Assembly: GCA_003170135.1 (NCBI GenBank)
Contig: PMZR01000045.1
Span: forward strand, 6,440 to 48,057
Direction: 5' to 3'
Source: Acidobacteriota bacterium
Lineage (GTDB): Bacteria > Acidobacteriota > Vicinamibacteria > Vicinamibacterales > Fen-181
Length of the DNA: 41,618 nucleotides
The notes beneath the pieces were generated by a model, which was not told where the DNA came from, did no database searches, and saw nothing but the letters and a program-made list of their open reading frames with translations. Shown one piece after another: positions 25,362 to 33,350 of the stretch (position 1 is the stretch's first letter; every line of letters starts with the position of its first letter). The position numbers and the translations under genes are program-made.

Positions 25362-26642
25362 ATGTCGCCACGGTCCGCTGCCGCGTTGCTGCTTGCCTGT
25401 CTCATCTGTTCGTCCTGTGCGCACCAGGCGCCCGCCGAGGCGACGCGCGGGCAATTGGCGGACATCTCCCTGCGTCCCGACACGGCCACCATCAAGGACC
25501 GGGTGCCGCCACGGGCGACCTTCGCCACGCTGCTGCGCGATTTGGAGATGCGGGCAGAGGTGATTCCCACGATCATCGAGAAGACGCGGGCGGTCTTCGA
25601 TCCGCGCCGCCTGCACGCCGGCAATGCCTACCAGCTCGTGCGCACGACCGACGGCCTGCTGCGCGATTTCCAGTACGAGATCGACGGCGATCGCTACCTT
25701 CGCGTGGCCGCGACGCCGGGCGAGGAAGCGACGACGCTGCGCGCCGAGGTCCTGCCCTACGACAAGCAGCGCCTGCCCGTCTCGCTTCGCGGCGAGATCA
25801 ACCGCGAGGCGCCGTCGCTCTTCGCGGCGATGGGACAGGCGGGCGAGACGGACGACCTGTCGGTGTCGCTGGCGGACATCTTCAGCGGCGAGATCGACTT
25901 CAACACCGATCTGCAGCCAGGCGACACCTTCGCGCTGGCCTTCGACCGGGTCCTGCGCGAAGGCCAGCCGGTTGGCTACGGCGCGATCGTGGCCGCCGAG
26001 TTCGACAACGACGGGCGCCGCCACCAGGCCATTCTCTTCACGCCGCCGGGCGGCAAGCCCGGGTACTACGACGTGCAGGGTCGATCGCTGCGGCGGTTCT
26101 TCCTGGCCTCGCCCCTCAAGTTCACCCCGCGCGTCACCTCCGGGTTCTCGCGCAGCCGCTTTCATCCGATCCTCAAGATCTTCCGGCCGCACCTGGGCAT
26201 CGACTATGCGGCGCCGCAAGGCTCCCCCGTGATCGCCGTCGCCAACGGGACGGTCGTGTCGGCCGGGTGGGGCGGCGAGGGTGGACGCGTGGTGCACCTG
26301 AAGCACGCCAGCGGCTACGAGACGTATTACATGCACCTGTCGGCGATTGCGCCGGGCGTTCATGCCGGCGCGCACGTGAGCCAGGGCGAGTTGATCGGCC
26401 GGGTCGGGATGACCGGCATGGCCACCGGGCCGCACCTCGACTACCGGATCCGGAAGGCCGGCGGATTCATCAACCCGCAGACCGTGAAGCGGAGCCTTCC
26501 GCCGGGCGAGCCGATTCCCGCGGCGGCGATGGCCCAGTTCGCGGTCGAGCGCGACCAGGCGCTGGCCAGGCTCATCGCCGACTCCGCGCCGCCAGCCGCC
26601 CCGAACGCACCCGGTGCGAAGCCTGCATCTGCCCCGCGGTGA
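25362..26642 (+). CDS. M23-family peptidoglycan endopeptidase, lipoprotein
   Basis: A 426-residue murein hydrolase-like lipoprotein. The leader MSPRSAAALLLACLICSSC has a lipobox ending at Cys19. An OapA/LysM-like middle region (LHAGNAYQLVRTTDGLLRDF, LQPGDTFALAFDRVL) precedes the LytM/M23 domain, with His277 and Asp281 in HLGIDYAAPQGSPV and TGPHLDYRIRKAGGF at about 356-370. The usual HxH pair is His358-Leu-Asp360, so the third zinc ligand is Asp instead of His. This variant occurs in other M23 proteins and need not be inactive. A Pro/Ala-rich tail ends the protein. It may cut or remodel cell-wall cross-links at the outer membrane. Confidence 0.88.
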   Translation: MSPRSAAALLLACLICSSCAHQAPAEATRGQLADISLRPDTATIKDRVPPRATFATLLRDLEMRAEVIPTIIEKTRAVFDPRRLHAGNAYQLVRTTDGLLRDFQYEIDGDRYLRVAATPGEEATTLRAEVLPYDKQRLPVSLRGEINREAPSLFAAMGQAGETDDLSVSLADIFSGEIDFNTDLQPGDTFALAFDRVLREGQPVGYGAIVAAEFDNDGRRHQAILFTPPGGKPGYYDVQGRSLRRFFLASPLKFTPRVTSGFSRSRFHPILKIFRPHLGIDYAAPQGSPVIAVANGTVVSAGWGGEGGRVVHLKHASGYETYYMHLSAIAPGVHAGAHVSQGELIGRVGMTGMATGPHLDYRIRKAGGFINPQTVKRSLPPGEPIPAAAMAQFAVERDQALARLIADSAPPAAPNAPGAKPASAPR

Positions 26643-26667
26643 GCTCTGACCGGCGCCCGGCCCAGGG

Positions 26668-26697
26668 TTGACACGAGACTTCGCCGCTAAGTAGGCT
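26668..26697 (+). promoter_or_regulatory. Candidate promoter for the DUF1015-serA genes
   Basis: TTGACA (26668-26673, perfect) and TAGGCT (26692-26697, keeping the key T, A and final T) are separated by 18 bp, about 140 bp before the DUF1015 start. The remaining leader contains CG-rich stems but no riboswitch that I recognise. Confidence 0.4.
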
Positions 26698-26840
26698 GTT
26701 CGGACGCCCCGTCGCGGCAGCTCTCGCCAGGTTGCCGCCAGGCAGTTGCGGCGGGTGGAGTGCCGGCCCTCCCGATCAACCCGGGTTCGCGGGACACGTG
26801 CGGTTCAAGCCCGCGTGCACCGCCTCTCACAAGTCATCCG

Positions 26841-28070
26841 ATGGCCATCATTCATCCATTTCGAGCGCTTCGACCGACCGCCGCGAATGTCGCAGAGATT
26901 GCCGCCGTCCCCTACGACGTGGTGAACACAGAGGAGGCGCGGGCGCTGGCGGCCGGCAATCCTCTGAGCTTCCTGCACGTGTCGCGCGCGGAAATCGATC
27001 TGCCTCCCGACACGGACCCGTACGCCGACGCCGTTTACGCGAAGGCGCTCGACAACTTCAACCGGCTGCGGCGCGACGCGCCGCTCGTCCAGGAGGCCGC
27101 GCCGGCGGTCTATTTCTATCGCCTCGTCATGGGATCGCACGCGCAGACCGGCCTGGTCGCGTGCTACTCGGTGGACGAGTACGATCGCAACCTGATCAAG
27201 AAGCACGAGCGCACGCGCCGCGACAAGGAAGACGATCGGACCCGGCAGATCACGACCTTGCGCGCGCAGACGGGTCCGGTGTTCCTGACCTATCGCGCCT
27301 CGGACGCGGTCGACGCGGTTGCCCGTCGCGTGACCGCATGCCCGCCGCTGTTCGACTTCACGGCGCCGGACGGCGTGCGGCACACCGTGTGGACCGTGAC
27401 CGGCGAGGATCTCGCCCGGGTGGTCGGCGCGTTCGCCGCGCTGCCGTGCCTGTACATCGCCGACGGCCATCATCGGGCCGCGAGCGCGGCCCGCACGCGC
27501 AACTACCTGGCCGAGCACGGCGGCGCCAAGCCGGGCGCGGAAGCCGACTGGTTCCAGGCGGTGGCCTTCCCCGACAACCAGATGAACGTGCTGCCCTACA
27601 ACCGCGTCGTCAAGGATCTCGCGGGCCGGACGCCCGAGGCGTTCCTGGCCGAGTTGCGCGCGCACCTCGCCGTCGAGCCGGGCACGCCGTCGCCGGTGGC
27701 CAAGGGCGAGGCGTCGATGTACCTGGGCGGACAGTGGTATCGGATCCGCCTGGCGGACAAGGCCGCAGGCGGCCCCGGTCATGTCATCGGCAACCTCGAC
27801 GTCAGCCTGCTCCAGGATCACGTGCTGGCGCCGGTCTTGAAGATCGCGGACATCCGGACCGACAAGCGGGTTGACTTCGTCGGCGGCATTCGCGGAACGG
27901 GCGAGCTCGAACGACTCGTCAACCAGGGCAAGGCGGCGGTCGCCTTTTCGATGTTCCCGGTGGGCGTGGACGACCTGATGCGGATCGCGGACGCGGGCGG
28001 GATCATGCCGCCCAAGTCCACCTGGTTCGAACCGAAACTGCGGGACGGTCTCCTCTGTCATCTTATTTAA
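26841..28070 (+). CDS. DUF1015-family protein
   Basis: A 409-residue cytoplasmic protein of the DUF1015 family, whose biochemical role is not established. Typical family marks are present: IHPFRALRPT at the start, VAAVPYDVVNTEEARAL-like opening (here IAAVPYDVVNTEEARA), IKKHERTRRDKEDDRTRQI, and DGHHRAASAARTRNYL around 210-225. It directly precedes serA with 9 nt between, and DUF1015 genes are often found beside serine-biosynthesis genes, suggesting a link to that pathway. ATG 26841 is the first codon giving the conserved N-terminus, but it has no clear ribosome-binding site. Confidence 0.88.
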   Translation: MAIIHPFRALRPTAANVAEIAAVPYDVVNTEEARALAAGNPLSFLHVSRAEIDLPPDTDPYADAVYAKALDNFNRLRRDAPLVQEAAPAVYFYRLVMGSHAQTGLVACYSVDEYDRNLIKKHERTRRDKEDDRTRQITTLRAQTGPVFLTYRASDAVDAVARRVTACPPLFDFTAPDGVRHTVWTVTGEDLARVVGAFAALPCLYIADGHHRAASAARTRNYLAEHGGAKPGAEADWFQAVAFPDNQMNVLPYNRVVKDLAGRTPEAFLAELRAHLAVEPGTPSPVAKGEASMYLGGQWYRIRLADKAAGGPGHVIGNLDVSLLQDHVLAPVLKIADIRTDKRVDFVGGIRGTGELERLVNQGKAAVAFSMFPVGVDDLMRIADAGGIMPPKSTWFEPKLRDGLLCHLI

Positions 28071-28079
28071 GGGGCAGCC

Positions 28080-29363
28080 ATGAAAGTGCTCATCGCCGAC
28101 AAGTTCGAGAAGAGCGGGATCGAGGGCCTCAAGGCCGCCGGTTGCGAGGTCATCTTCGAACCGGATCTGAAGGACGACACCCTGGTCGAGGCGATCGGGA
28201 GAACGCGGGCCGAGGTGCTGGTGGTCCGTTCGACCGCCGTCAACGAGGCGATGCTCGACGCGGGGAACCTGGCGCTGGTGGTCCGCGCCGGCGCCGGCTA
28301 CAACACGATCGACGTGAAGGGCGCCTCCAAGCGCGGGATCTACGTGTCGAACTGCCCGGGCAAGAATTCGATCGCGGTGGCGGAACTCGCCTTCGGGCTG
28401 ATGATCGGGCTCGACCGGCGCATCCCGGACAACGTGGCCGAGCTGCGCCTGGGCAAGTGGAACAAGAAGGAGTATTCGTCGAAATCGAAGGGGCTGCACG
28501 GGCAGACGCTCGGCATCCTGGGGTTCGGCAGCATCGGCCAGGAGATTGCGAAGCGCGCGCTCGCTTTCGGCATGAACCTGGTGATCTGGAGCGAGATGGG
28601 GGTGCGCGTCGACCGCGACGCGATCCCGGTGGATCTGCCGCTGCTGCTGCAGTTCCGGCCCACCTCGGCGGCCATCATCGCCGAACGGATCAGCGTGGCG
28701 GACACGCCGGGTGAAGTGGCCGAGAAGTGCGACATCCTGACCATCCACGTCGCCGCCGGGCCGCTCACCAAGAACCTCGTCAGCGAAGCGGTGATCGCGC
28801 GCCTCAAGCCGGGCGCCTACGTGATCAACACCGCGCGCCCCGACGTGCTGGACTACAAGGCGCTGGCGAAGGCCGTCAAGGAGAAGAACCTGCGCGTCGC
28901 CGTCGACGTGTATCCCGGGGAGCCGGCGAGCGCGACGGCCGAGTTCGCGTCGCCGATCATCGGCCTGCCAGGGGTCTATGGGACGCACCACATCGGCGCG
29001 TCCACCGACCAGGCGCAGGAAGCGATCGCGGCCGAGACCGTGCGCATCGTGCAGACCTTCAAGCAGACCGGCCGCGTGCCGAACGTCGTGAACCTGGCGA
29101 AGAAGACGCCGGCCATCTACACGATGATCGTCCGCCACAAGGATCAGCCGGGCGTGCTCGCCTGCGTGTTCGGCAAGCTGGGCCGGGCGGGCATCAACGC
29201 GCAGGAGACCGAGAACATCATCTTCGAGAGCGCCGAGGCGGCCATCGCGCGGATCAACATCGACAATGAAGTGCCGGCCGAGATCGTCGCGTCGATCAAG
29301 GACAGCTGCCCGCAGATCATGGACATCATTGTCGTGCCGCTGGGAACGCCGGCGACGGTCTGA
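28080..29363 (+). CDS. serA: D-3-phosphoglycerate dehydrogenase
   Basis: First enzyme of serine biosynthesis, oxidising 3-phosphoglycerate with NAD. It is 427 residues long, in the order substrate-binding domain (MKVLIADKFEKSGIEGLKAA, VVRAGAGYNTIDV), NAD-binding Rossmann domain with GILGFGSIGQEIAKRA, catalytic Arg in VINTARPDVLDY, and catalytic His in THHIGASTDQAQEAI. The ACT regulatory domain starts at about 340 (IYTMIVRHKDQPGVLACVF). The ACT domain suggests allosteric control, classically by serine. AAGGGGC upstream overlaps the stop of the DUF1015 gene. serC follows after array F. No serB is visible. Confidence 0.95.
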   Translation: MKVLIADKFEKSGIEGLKAAGCEVIFEPDLKDDTLVEAIGRTRAEVLVVRSTAVNEAMLDAGNLALVVRAGAGYNTIDVKGASKRGIYVSNCPGKNSIAVAELAFGLMIGLDRRIPDNVAELRLGKWNKKEYSSKSKGLHGQTLGILGFGSIGQEIAKRALAFGMNLVIWSEMGVRVDRDAIPVDLPLLLQFRPTSAAIIAERISVADTPGEVAEKCDILTIHVAAGPLTKNLVSEAVIARLKPGAYVINTARPDVLDYKALAKAVKEKNLRVAVDVYPGEPASATAEFASPIIGLPGVYGTHHIGASTDQAQEAIAAETVRIVQTFKQTGRVPNVVNLAKKTPAIYTMIVRHKDQPGVLACVFGKLGRAGINAQETENIIFESAEAAIARINIDNEVPAEIVASIKDSCPQIMDIIVVPLGTPATV

Positions 29364-29370
29364 GGATAGG

Positions 29371-29473
29371 AATCAGGGATCAGGAATCAGGGATCAGGAA
29401 TCGGGAATCAGGACCGGGAATCAGGAGCGGCGCGAGCGCCTGAATCCTGATGCCTCATTCCTGACTCCTGGCA
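29371..29473. repeat. Heptad array F with inverted partner (AATCAGG / CCTGAAT)
   Basis: Left array 29371-29425: AATCAGG and GATCAGG alternating, eight units, with one 6-bp unit at 29413-29418. A GC-rich hairpin spacer (AGGAGCGGCGCGAGCGCCT) lies between. Right array 29439-29473: CCTGAAT, CCTGATG, CCTCATT, CCTGACT, CCTGGCA. It fills the gap between serA and serC and ends just before the GGAG ribosome-binding site of serC. Word family shared with array C. Confidence 0.93.
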
Positions 29474-29487
29474 TGGAGAACGCCATC

Positions 29488-30579
29488 ATGACAACGACGA
29501 CCACGCGCGTGTACAACTTCTCACCCGGCCCGGCCATCCTGCCGCTTCCTGTGCTCGAAGAGGCACAGCGCGACCTGGTGTCGCTGCCCGGCGTCGGCAT
29601 GTCGGTGCTCGAGATCAGCCACCGCGGCAAGGTGTTCGAGGGGATGCTCGCCGAGTGCGACGCGAACATCCGCAAGCTGGCCAACATTCCCGCCAACTAC
29701 AAGATCCTGTTCCTGCAGGGCGGTGCCAGCACGCAGTTCTCGATGGTGCCCATGAACCTGCTCGGTCCCGGCCGCTGGGCCGACTACATCGTCAACGGCG
29801 CGTGGGGCGAGAAGGCGATCAAGGAAGCGAAGAAGATCGGCGCCGTCAACACGGCCCACACGACCGGCCCGGACTTCAAGCGGACGTCGAAGCAGGCGGA
29901 TCTGAAGCTGACGCCGGGCGCCGCCTACGTCCACATGACGTCGAACGAGACGATCCAGGGCGTCGAGTACACCTCGTTCTTCGACACGGGCGACGTGCCG
30001 CTCGTGGTCGATACCTCGTCCGACATGTTCAGCGGACCGATCGACGTCAGCAAGCTCGGGCTGGTGTACGCGGGTGCGCAGAAGAACATAGGGCCGGCGG
30101 GCGTCGCGCTGGTCATCATCCGTGACGACCTCGTGACCAAGGGCCCGGCGTCGCTCCCGTCGATGATGAATTACGCCACCCTGGCGAAGGAGCCGTCGCT
30201 CTACAACACGCCGCCCTGCTTCGGTATCTACGTCGTGGGCCTCGTGATGAAGTGGCTGGTGAACCTCGGCGGCCTCGAGGCGATCAAGAAGATCAACGAT
30301 CGCAAGGCCGGAAAGCTCTACGCGGAGATCGACCGGACCGGCTTCTACCGCGGGCACGCGGAGAAGGACAGCCGCTCGATCATGAACGTCACGTTCCGGC
30401 TCCCGAGCGAGGCGCTCGAAGAGACGTTCGCAAAGCAGGCCAAGGCGGCGGGCCTCGACGGGCTGAAGGGCCACCGCTCGGTCGGCGGGATGCGCGCCTC
30501 GATCTACAACGCGTTCCCCGAGGACGGCGTGGACGCGCTCGTGTCGTTCATGCGGGAGTTCGAGAAGAAGAACGGATAG
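29488..30579 (+). CDS. serC: Phosphoserine aminotransferase
   Basis: Second step of serine biosynthesis: transfers an amino group from glutamate to 3-phosphohydroxypyruvate. It is 363 residues long. Family marks: VYNFSPGPAILPLPVLEEAQ near the start, SVLEISHRGKVFEGM, FLQGGASTQFSMVPMNLL, DTSSDMFSGPIDVSKLG (PLP Asp region), and the PLP Lys199 in YAGAQKNIGPAGVALV. It ends with SVGGMRASIYNAFPEDGVDA. ATG 29488 is chosen because GGAGAA lies 9 nt upstream at 29475. An ATG at 29473 lacks such a site. It sits downstream of serA with heptad array F in between, so the repeat would be in the serA-serC message or in the serC leader. Confidence 0.95.
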   Translation: MTTTTTRVYNFSPGPAILPLPVLEEAQRDLVSLPGVGMSVLEISHRGKVFEGMLAECDANIRKLANIPANYKILFLQGGASTQFSMVPMNLLGPGRWADYIVNGAWGEKAIKEAKKIGAVNTAHTTGPDFKRTSKQADLKLTPGAAYVHMTSNETIQGVEYTSFFDTGDVPLVVDTSSDMFSGPIDVSKLGLVYAGAQKNIGPAGVALVIIRDDLVTKGPASLPSMMNYATLAKEPSLYNTPPCFGIYVVGLVMKWLVNLGGLEAIKKINDRKAGKLYAEIDRTGFYRGHAEKDSRSIMNVTFRLPSEALEETFAKQAKAAGLDGLKGHRSVGGMRASIYNAFPEDGVDALVSFMREFEKKNG

Positions 30580-30591
30580 GCGGTACATGTC

Positions 30592-30697
30592 GTCCGGAGT
30601 CCGGGGTCCGGAGTCGGGAATCTGACTTTTGGACCCCGGACGTCGGACTCCGGACTTTCGCACATCGGACTCCGGACCCCGGACTCCGGACTTTCAA
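30592..30697. repeat. Heptad array G with two inverted partner blocks (GTCCGGA / CTCCGGA)
   Basis: Left array 30592-30619: GTCCGGA, GTCCGGG, GTCCGGA, GTCGGGA. Right blocks 30634-30654 and 30670-30697 contain CCCCGGA, CTCCGGA and CTTTC-ended units, reverse complements of the left words. The whole serC-EamA gap is repeat. The only in-frame initiation codon upstream of the EamA first membrane helix (TTG 30629) is inside it. Confidence 0.9.
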
Positions 30698-31627
30698 GAT
30701 CCCCCCGCGAGGTGCCCGACGAGCCGCCGCGTCAAAGTCATTCTTGCCTTCGCCCTGGTCTACGTTTTCTGGGGCTCGACCTACCTCGGCATCGGCATTG
30801 CCGTTCGTCGAATTCCGCCGATCCTCATGGCCGGCATGCGCTTTTCCATCGCGGGCTCCGCGATGCTCCTCTTCTGCCGGCTGTCCGGGCGTAAGACGAA
30901 GGTAACGCCCGACCAGTTCTGGCGGCTCGCGTTCATCGGCATCCTGCTGCTCGCTATTTCCAACGCGGTGCTCGGCTGGGCGGAACTCTACGTGCCGACC
31001 GGTCTGGCCGCACTCCTCATCTCGATCACGCCGATCTGGTTCCTGTTCATCGAGCACGTGCTGCTCAAGCGCGGCGGCCGCGTGGGGCGTGCGGCGCTGG
31101 TTGGTGTGGGCCTGGGCATCGCGGGCATGATCGTGCTGCTGTGGCCGCAACTCCGCGCGACGCAGTCGCTCGGTGGCTGGGAGTTGCTGGGAGCCTTCAG
31201 CCTGCTCGGGTCGTCGTTCAGCTGGGCGTTTGGTTCGGTGCTCGCGCGGCACTGGCGCGTCGGCGTCGATCCGCTGGTGGGCGCGGGGTGGCAGATGGCG
31301 ATTGCCGGCATCGTCGATCTGGTCCTCGCCCTCGCGCTCGGCGAGCACCGCGCAGCCACGTGGGACTACGCCGGGCTCGGAGCGATTTTCTATCTCGTGG
31401 TGTTCGGTTCCTGGGTCGGCTACTCAGCCTACGTGTATCTGCTGCGCCACGTGCCGACCGCCAAGGTTGCGACCTATGCCTATGTCAACCCGGTCGTGGC
31501 CGTGATTCTGGGCTGGCTGGTCCTGGGCGAACCGATCGATCGTTTCATGTTCGCCGGCGCGGCGATCATCGTTCCGGCCGTCGCGCTCGTGACGACGGCG
31601 GAGCACGAGATCGAGCCGGCGGACTAG
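30629..31627 (+). CDS. EamA/DMT-family permease, start uncertain
   Basis: Inner-membrane drug/metabolite-transporter-type permease with about ten hydrophobic helices in two EamA halves. Seen: VILAFALVYVFWGSTYLGIG at the first helix, RFSIAGSAMLLF, YVPTGLAALLISITPIWFLF, then FGSWVGYSAYVYLLRH and VNPVVAVILGWLVLGEP. Only TTG 30629 gives an in-frame start before helix 1, but its first ~30 codons are heptad-array sequence. GTG 30712 (PDEPPRQ...) would be a more natural start but is in another frame. A one-base change near 30725-30735 would join it to KVILAF. So the gene is either frameshifted (real or sequencing error) or has been given a repeat-derived N-terminus. Substrate unknown. Confidence 0.75.
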   Translation: MDPGRRTPDFRTSDSGPRTPDFQDPPARCPTSRRVKVILAFALVYVFWGSTYLGIGIAVRRIPPILMAGMRFSIAGSAMLLFCRLSGRKTKVTPDQFWRLAFIGILLLAISNAVLGWAELYVPTGLAALLISITPIWFLFIEHVLLKRGGRVGRAALVGVGLGIAGMIVLLWPQLRATQSLGGWELLGAFSLLGSSFSWAFGSVLARHWRVGVDPLVGAGWQMAIAGIVDLVLALALGEHRAATWDYAGLGAIFYLVVFGSWVGYSAYVYLLRHVPTAKVATYAYVNPVVAVILGWLVLGEPIDRFMFAGAAIIVPAVALVTTAEHEIEPAD

Positions 31628-31641
31628 GGCACTTCGAGATC

Positions 31642-31669
31642 GTCCGACGTCCGAGGTCCGAAGTCCGAC
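31642..31669. repeat. Heptad array H (word GTCCGAN)
   Basis: Four contiguous units: GTCCGAC, GTCCGAG, GTCCGAA, GTCCGAC. Only the last base varies. It lies in the 59-bp gap between the EamA gene and the DUF3311 gene. The word matches arrays G and K. No inverted partner. Confidence 0.9.
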
Positions 31670-31686
31670 CATAACGTGAGCTGACC

Positions 31687-31902
31687 ATGCGATCGAGACT
31701 TGCGCTTCTTTCCGCGGCCGTCCCGGTTGCGGCGCTGATCCTGGCGCTTCCGTTCGTCAATCGTGTCGAGCCCCTCGTGCTCGGCCTGCCGTTCGTGCTC
31801 TTCTGGATCCTGGCCTGGGTGTTCGCGACGCCCGCGTTCCTGGGCATCGCGTACTGGCTCGTCGGGCGCGGCACGGGCGATGCCGGCAAAGCGCCGCGAT
31901 GA
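31687..31902 (+). CDS. DUF3311-family small membrane protein
   Basis: A 71-residue inner-membrane protein with two hydrophobic helices: AAVPVAALILALPFVNRVEP, and LGLPFVLFWILAWVFATPAF with its continuation to YWLVG. DUF3311 proteins are found next to sodium/solute symporters and are thought to be small partner subunits. Here the stop overlaps the symporter start (ATGA at 31899-31902), which fits. No strong ribosome-binding site is seen before ATG 31687 (only GTGAG). Confidence 0.88.
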   Translation: MRSRLALLSAAVPVAALILALPFVNRVEPLVLGLPFVLFWILAWVFATPAFLGIAYWLVGRGTGDAGKAPR

Positions 31903-33350
31903 CGACGCCGCTCGTCATCATCGTCGTCTTCGTGATCGGCTCGGCGCTCGTCGGGATCGTGGCCGGCGGTCGCGGCGAGATGAATCTCGAGCGATGGAGC
32001 GTCGGCGGCCGCCGGTTCGGCGTGGTCCTCGTGTGGCTGCTGATGGCCGGCGAGGTTTACACGGCCTTCACGTTTCTGGGCGCAAGCGGCTGGGCCTACT
32101 CGCGCGGCGCGCCGGCGTTCTACATCCTGGCCTACGCGACGATTGCCTACATCGTCTCGTTCTTCGTCCTGCCGCCCGTGTGGCGCGTGGGGAAACGGCT
32201 GGGCCTCCACACGCAGCCGGACTTCTTCCTCGCGCGTTATGACAGCCCGATGCTTGCGGGCCTGGTGGCGTTCGTCGGCGTCGTCTCCGTGGTGCCGTAC
32301 CTGCAGCTCCAGCTGACGAGCCTTGGCCTGATCGTCGAAATCGCGAGCGCCGGAGCCGTCACCGCGAAGGTTGCCACGATCGGCGCGTTCGTGCTGACGT
32401 CGGTGTTCGTCTACACGAGCGGCCTCAAGGGAATCGCCTGGGTGGCGATCATCAAGGACGTCGCGATGATCGTCGCGGTCGTCATCATCGGCATCGGCCT
32501 GCCGTACATGTATTTCGGCGGCGTCGGGAGGATGTTCGCCGAGCTGCTGCGCCAGCACCCGGGGCACCTGACCTTTCCCGGCAGCACGCAGGCAAATGGC
32601 ACGGCGTGGGTGATGAGCACGGTCGCGCTGACAGGCGTCGGGTTCTACTCGTGGCCCCACCTGTTCGCCTCGGCCTTCTCGGCGAAGGACGAGCGCACGA
32701 TCCGCCGCAACGCGATCATCATGCCGCTCTACCAGCTGCCGACCCTGCTGATCTTTTTCGTCGGGTTCACCGCGCTGCTGGTGGTGCCCGGCCTGAAGAA
32801 CGCCGACACCGCGTTGCTGGTGCTCGTGACGCGCAGCTACCCGGCCTGGTTCGCGGGGTTCGTCGGCGCCGCCGGTGCCGTCACCGCGATGGTGCCCGCG
32901 GGCGTGCTGCTGCTGTCGGCCTCGACGCTCATGGCCAAGAACGTCTACCGGCCGATCGTCCGCCCCGGTGCCGATGACGCGCACCTGATGCGCGCGTCGC
33001 GCGTCATGATGCTGGGGATCGCGCTGGCGGCGCTCGTGCTGGCGCTGTGGTCGCCGCACGAGCTCGTGAACCTGCTGATCTTCGGCTACGACGGCGTCTC
33101 GCAGTTCTTCCCGGGCATCGTCCTCGGCCTGTTCGTCGGCCGGGCCACGGCCGGGCCGGTTGCGCTCGGTCTCGTGTCGGGCGAGGCCGTCGTGGTCTAC
33201 TTGATCTGGGGGCGGCAGGATCCCTTTCTCGGCATGAACGCGGGGTTCGTCGGGCTGGTCGTCAACGGCGTCGTGACGCTGCTGGCGATTGCCGTCACCA
33301 TCGGCCGGCGCCGCGCGGCGGGGGCGCAACGCGAGCGGAGAGTCGCATGA
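31899..33350 (+). CDS. Sodium:solute symporter (SSS family)
   Basis: A 483-residue integral membrane symporter with about 13 hydrophobic helices, using a sodium gradient to import a small solute. Seen: VGGRRFGVVLVWLLMAGEVY near the N-terminus; FLGASGWAYSRGAPAFYILA; GVGFYSWPHLFASAFSAKDE, a conserved SSS stretch; and ISFTALLVVPG-like segment FVGFTALLVVPGLKNADTAL. It is coupled on both sides by ATGA overlaps, to the DUF3311 gene before and the M20 hydrolase after. The imported compound may be the hydrolase substrate or product (amino-acid conjugate, carboxylate), but this is inference. Confidence 0.9.
   Translation: MTTPLVIIVVFVIGSALVGIVAGGRGEMNLERWSVGGRRFGVVLVWLLMAGEVYTAFTFLGASGWAYSRGAPAFYILAYATIAYIVSFFVLPPVWRVGKRLGLHTQPDFFLARYDSPMLAGLVAFVGVVSVVPYLQLQLTSLGLIVEIASAGAVTAKVATIGAFVLTSVFVYTSGLKGIAWVAIIKDVAMIVAVVIIGIGLPYMYFGGVGRMFAELLRQHPGHLTFPGSTQANGTAWVMSTVALTGVGFYSWPHLFASAFSAKDERTIRRNAIIMPLYQLPTLLIFFVGFTALLVVPGLKNADTALLVLVTRSYPAWFAGFVGAAGAVTAMVPAGVLLLSASTLMAKNVYRPIVRPGADDAHLMRASRVMMLGIALAALVLALWSPHELVNLLIFGYDGVSQFFPGIVLGLFVGRATAGPVALGLVSGEAVVVYLIWGRQDPFLGMNAGFVGLVVNGVVTLLAIAVTIGRRRAAGAQRERRVA

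Noticed and set aside
26760..26840. tRNA-like segment (GGTTCAAG before the DUF1015 gene)
   Set aside because: The flanking bases do not form a T-arm, acceptor stem or cloverleaf.
26805..29138. A 777-codon minus-strand frame opposite DUF1015 and serA
   Set aside because: No domain pattern; the plus strand carries complete, recognisable genes. Similar shadows at 8052-9782, 33197-34675, 34380-36206 and 39251-41368 were rejected for the same reason.
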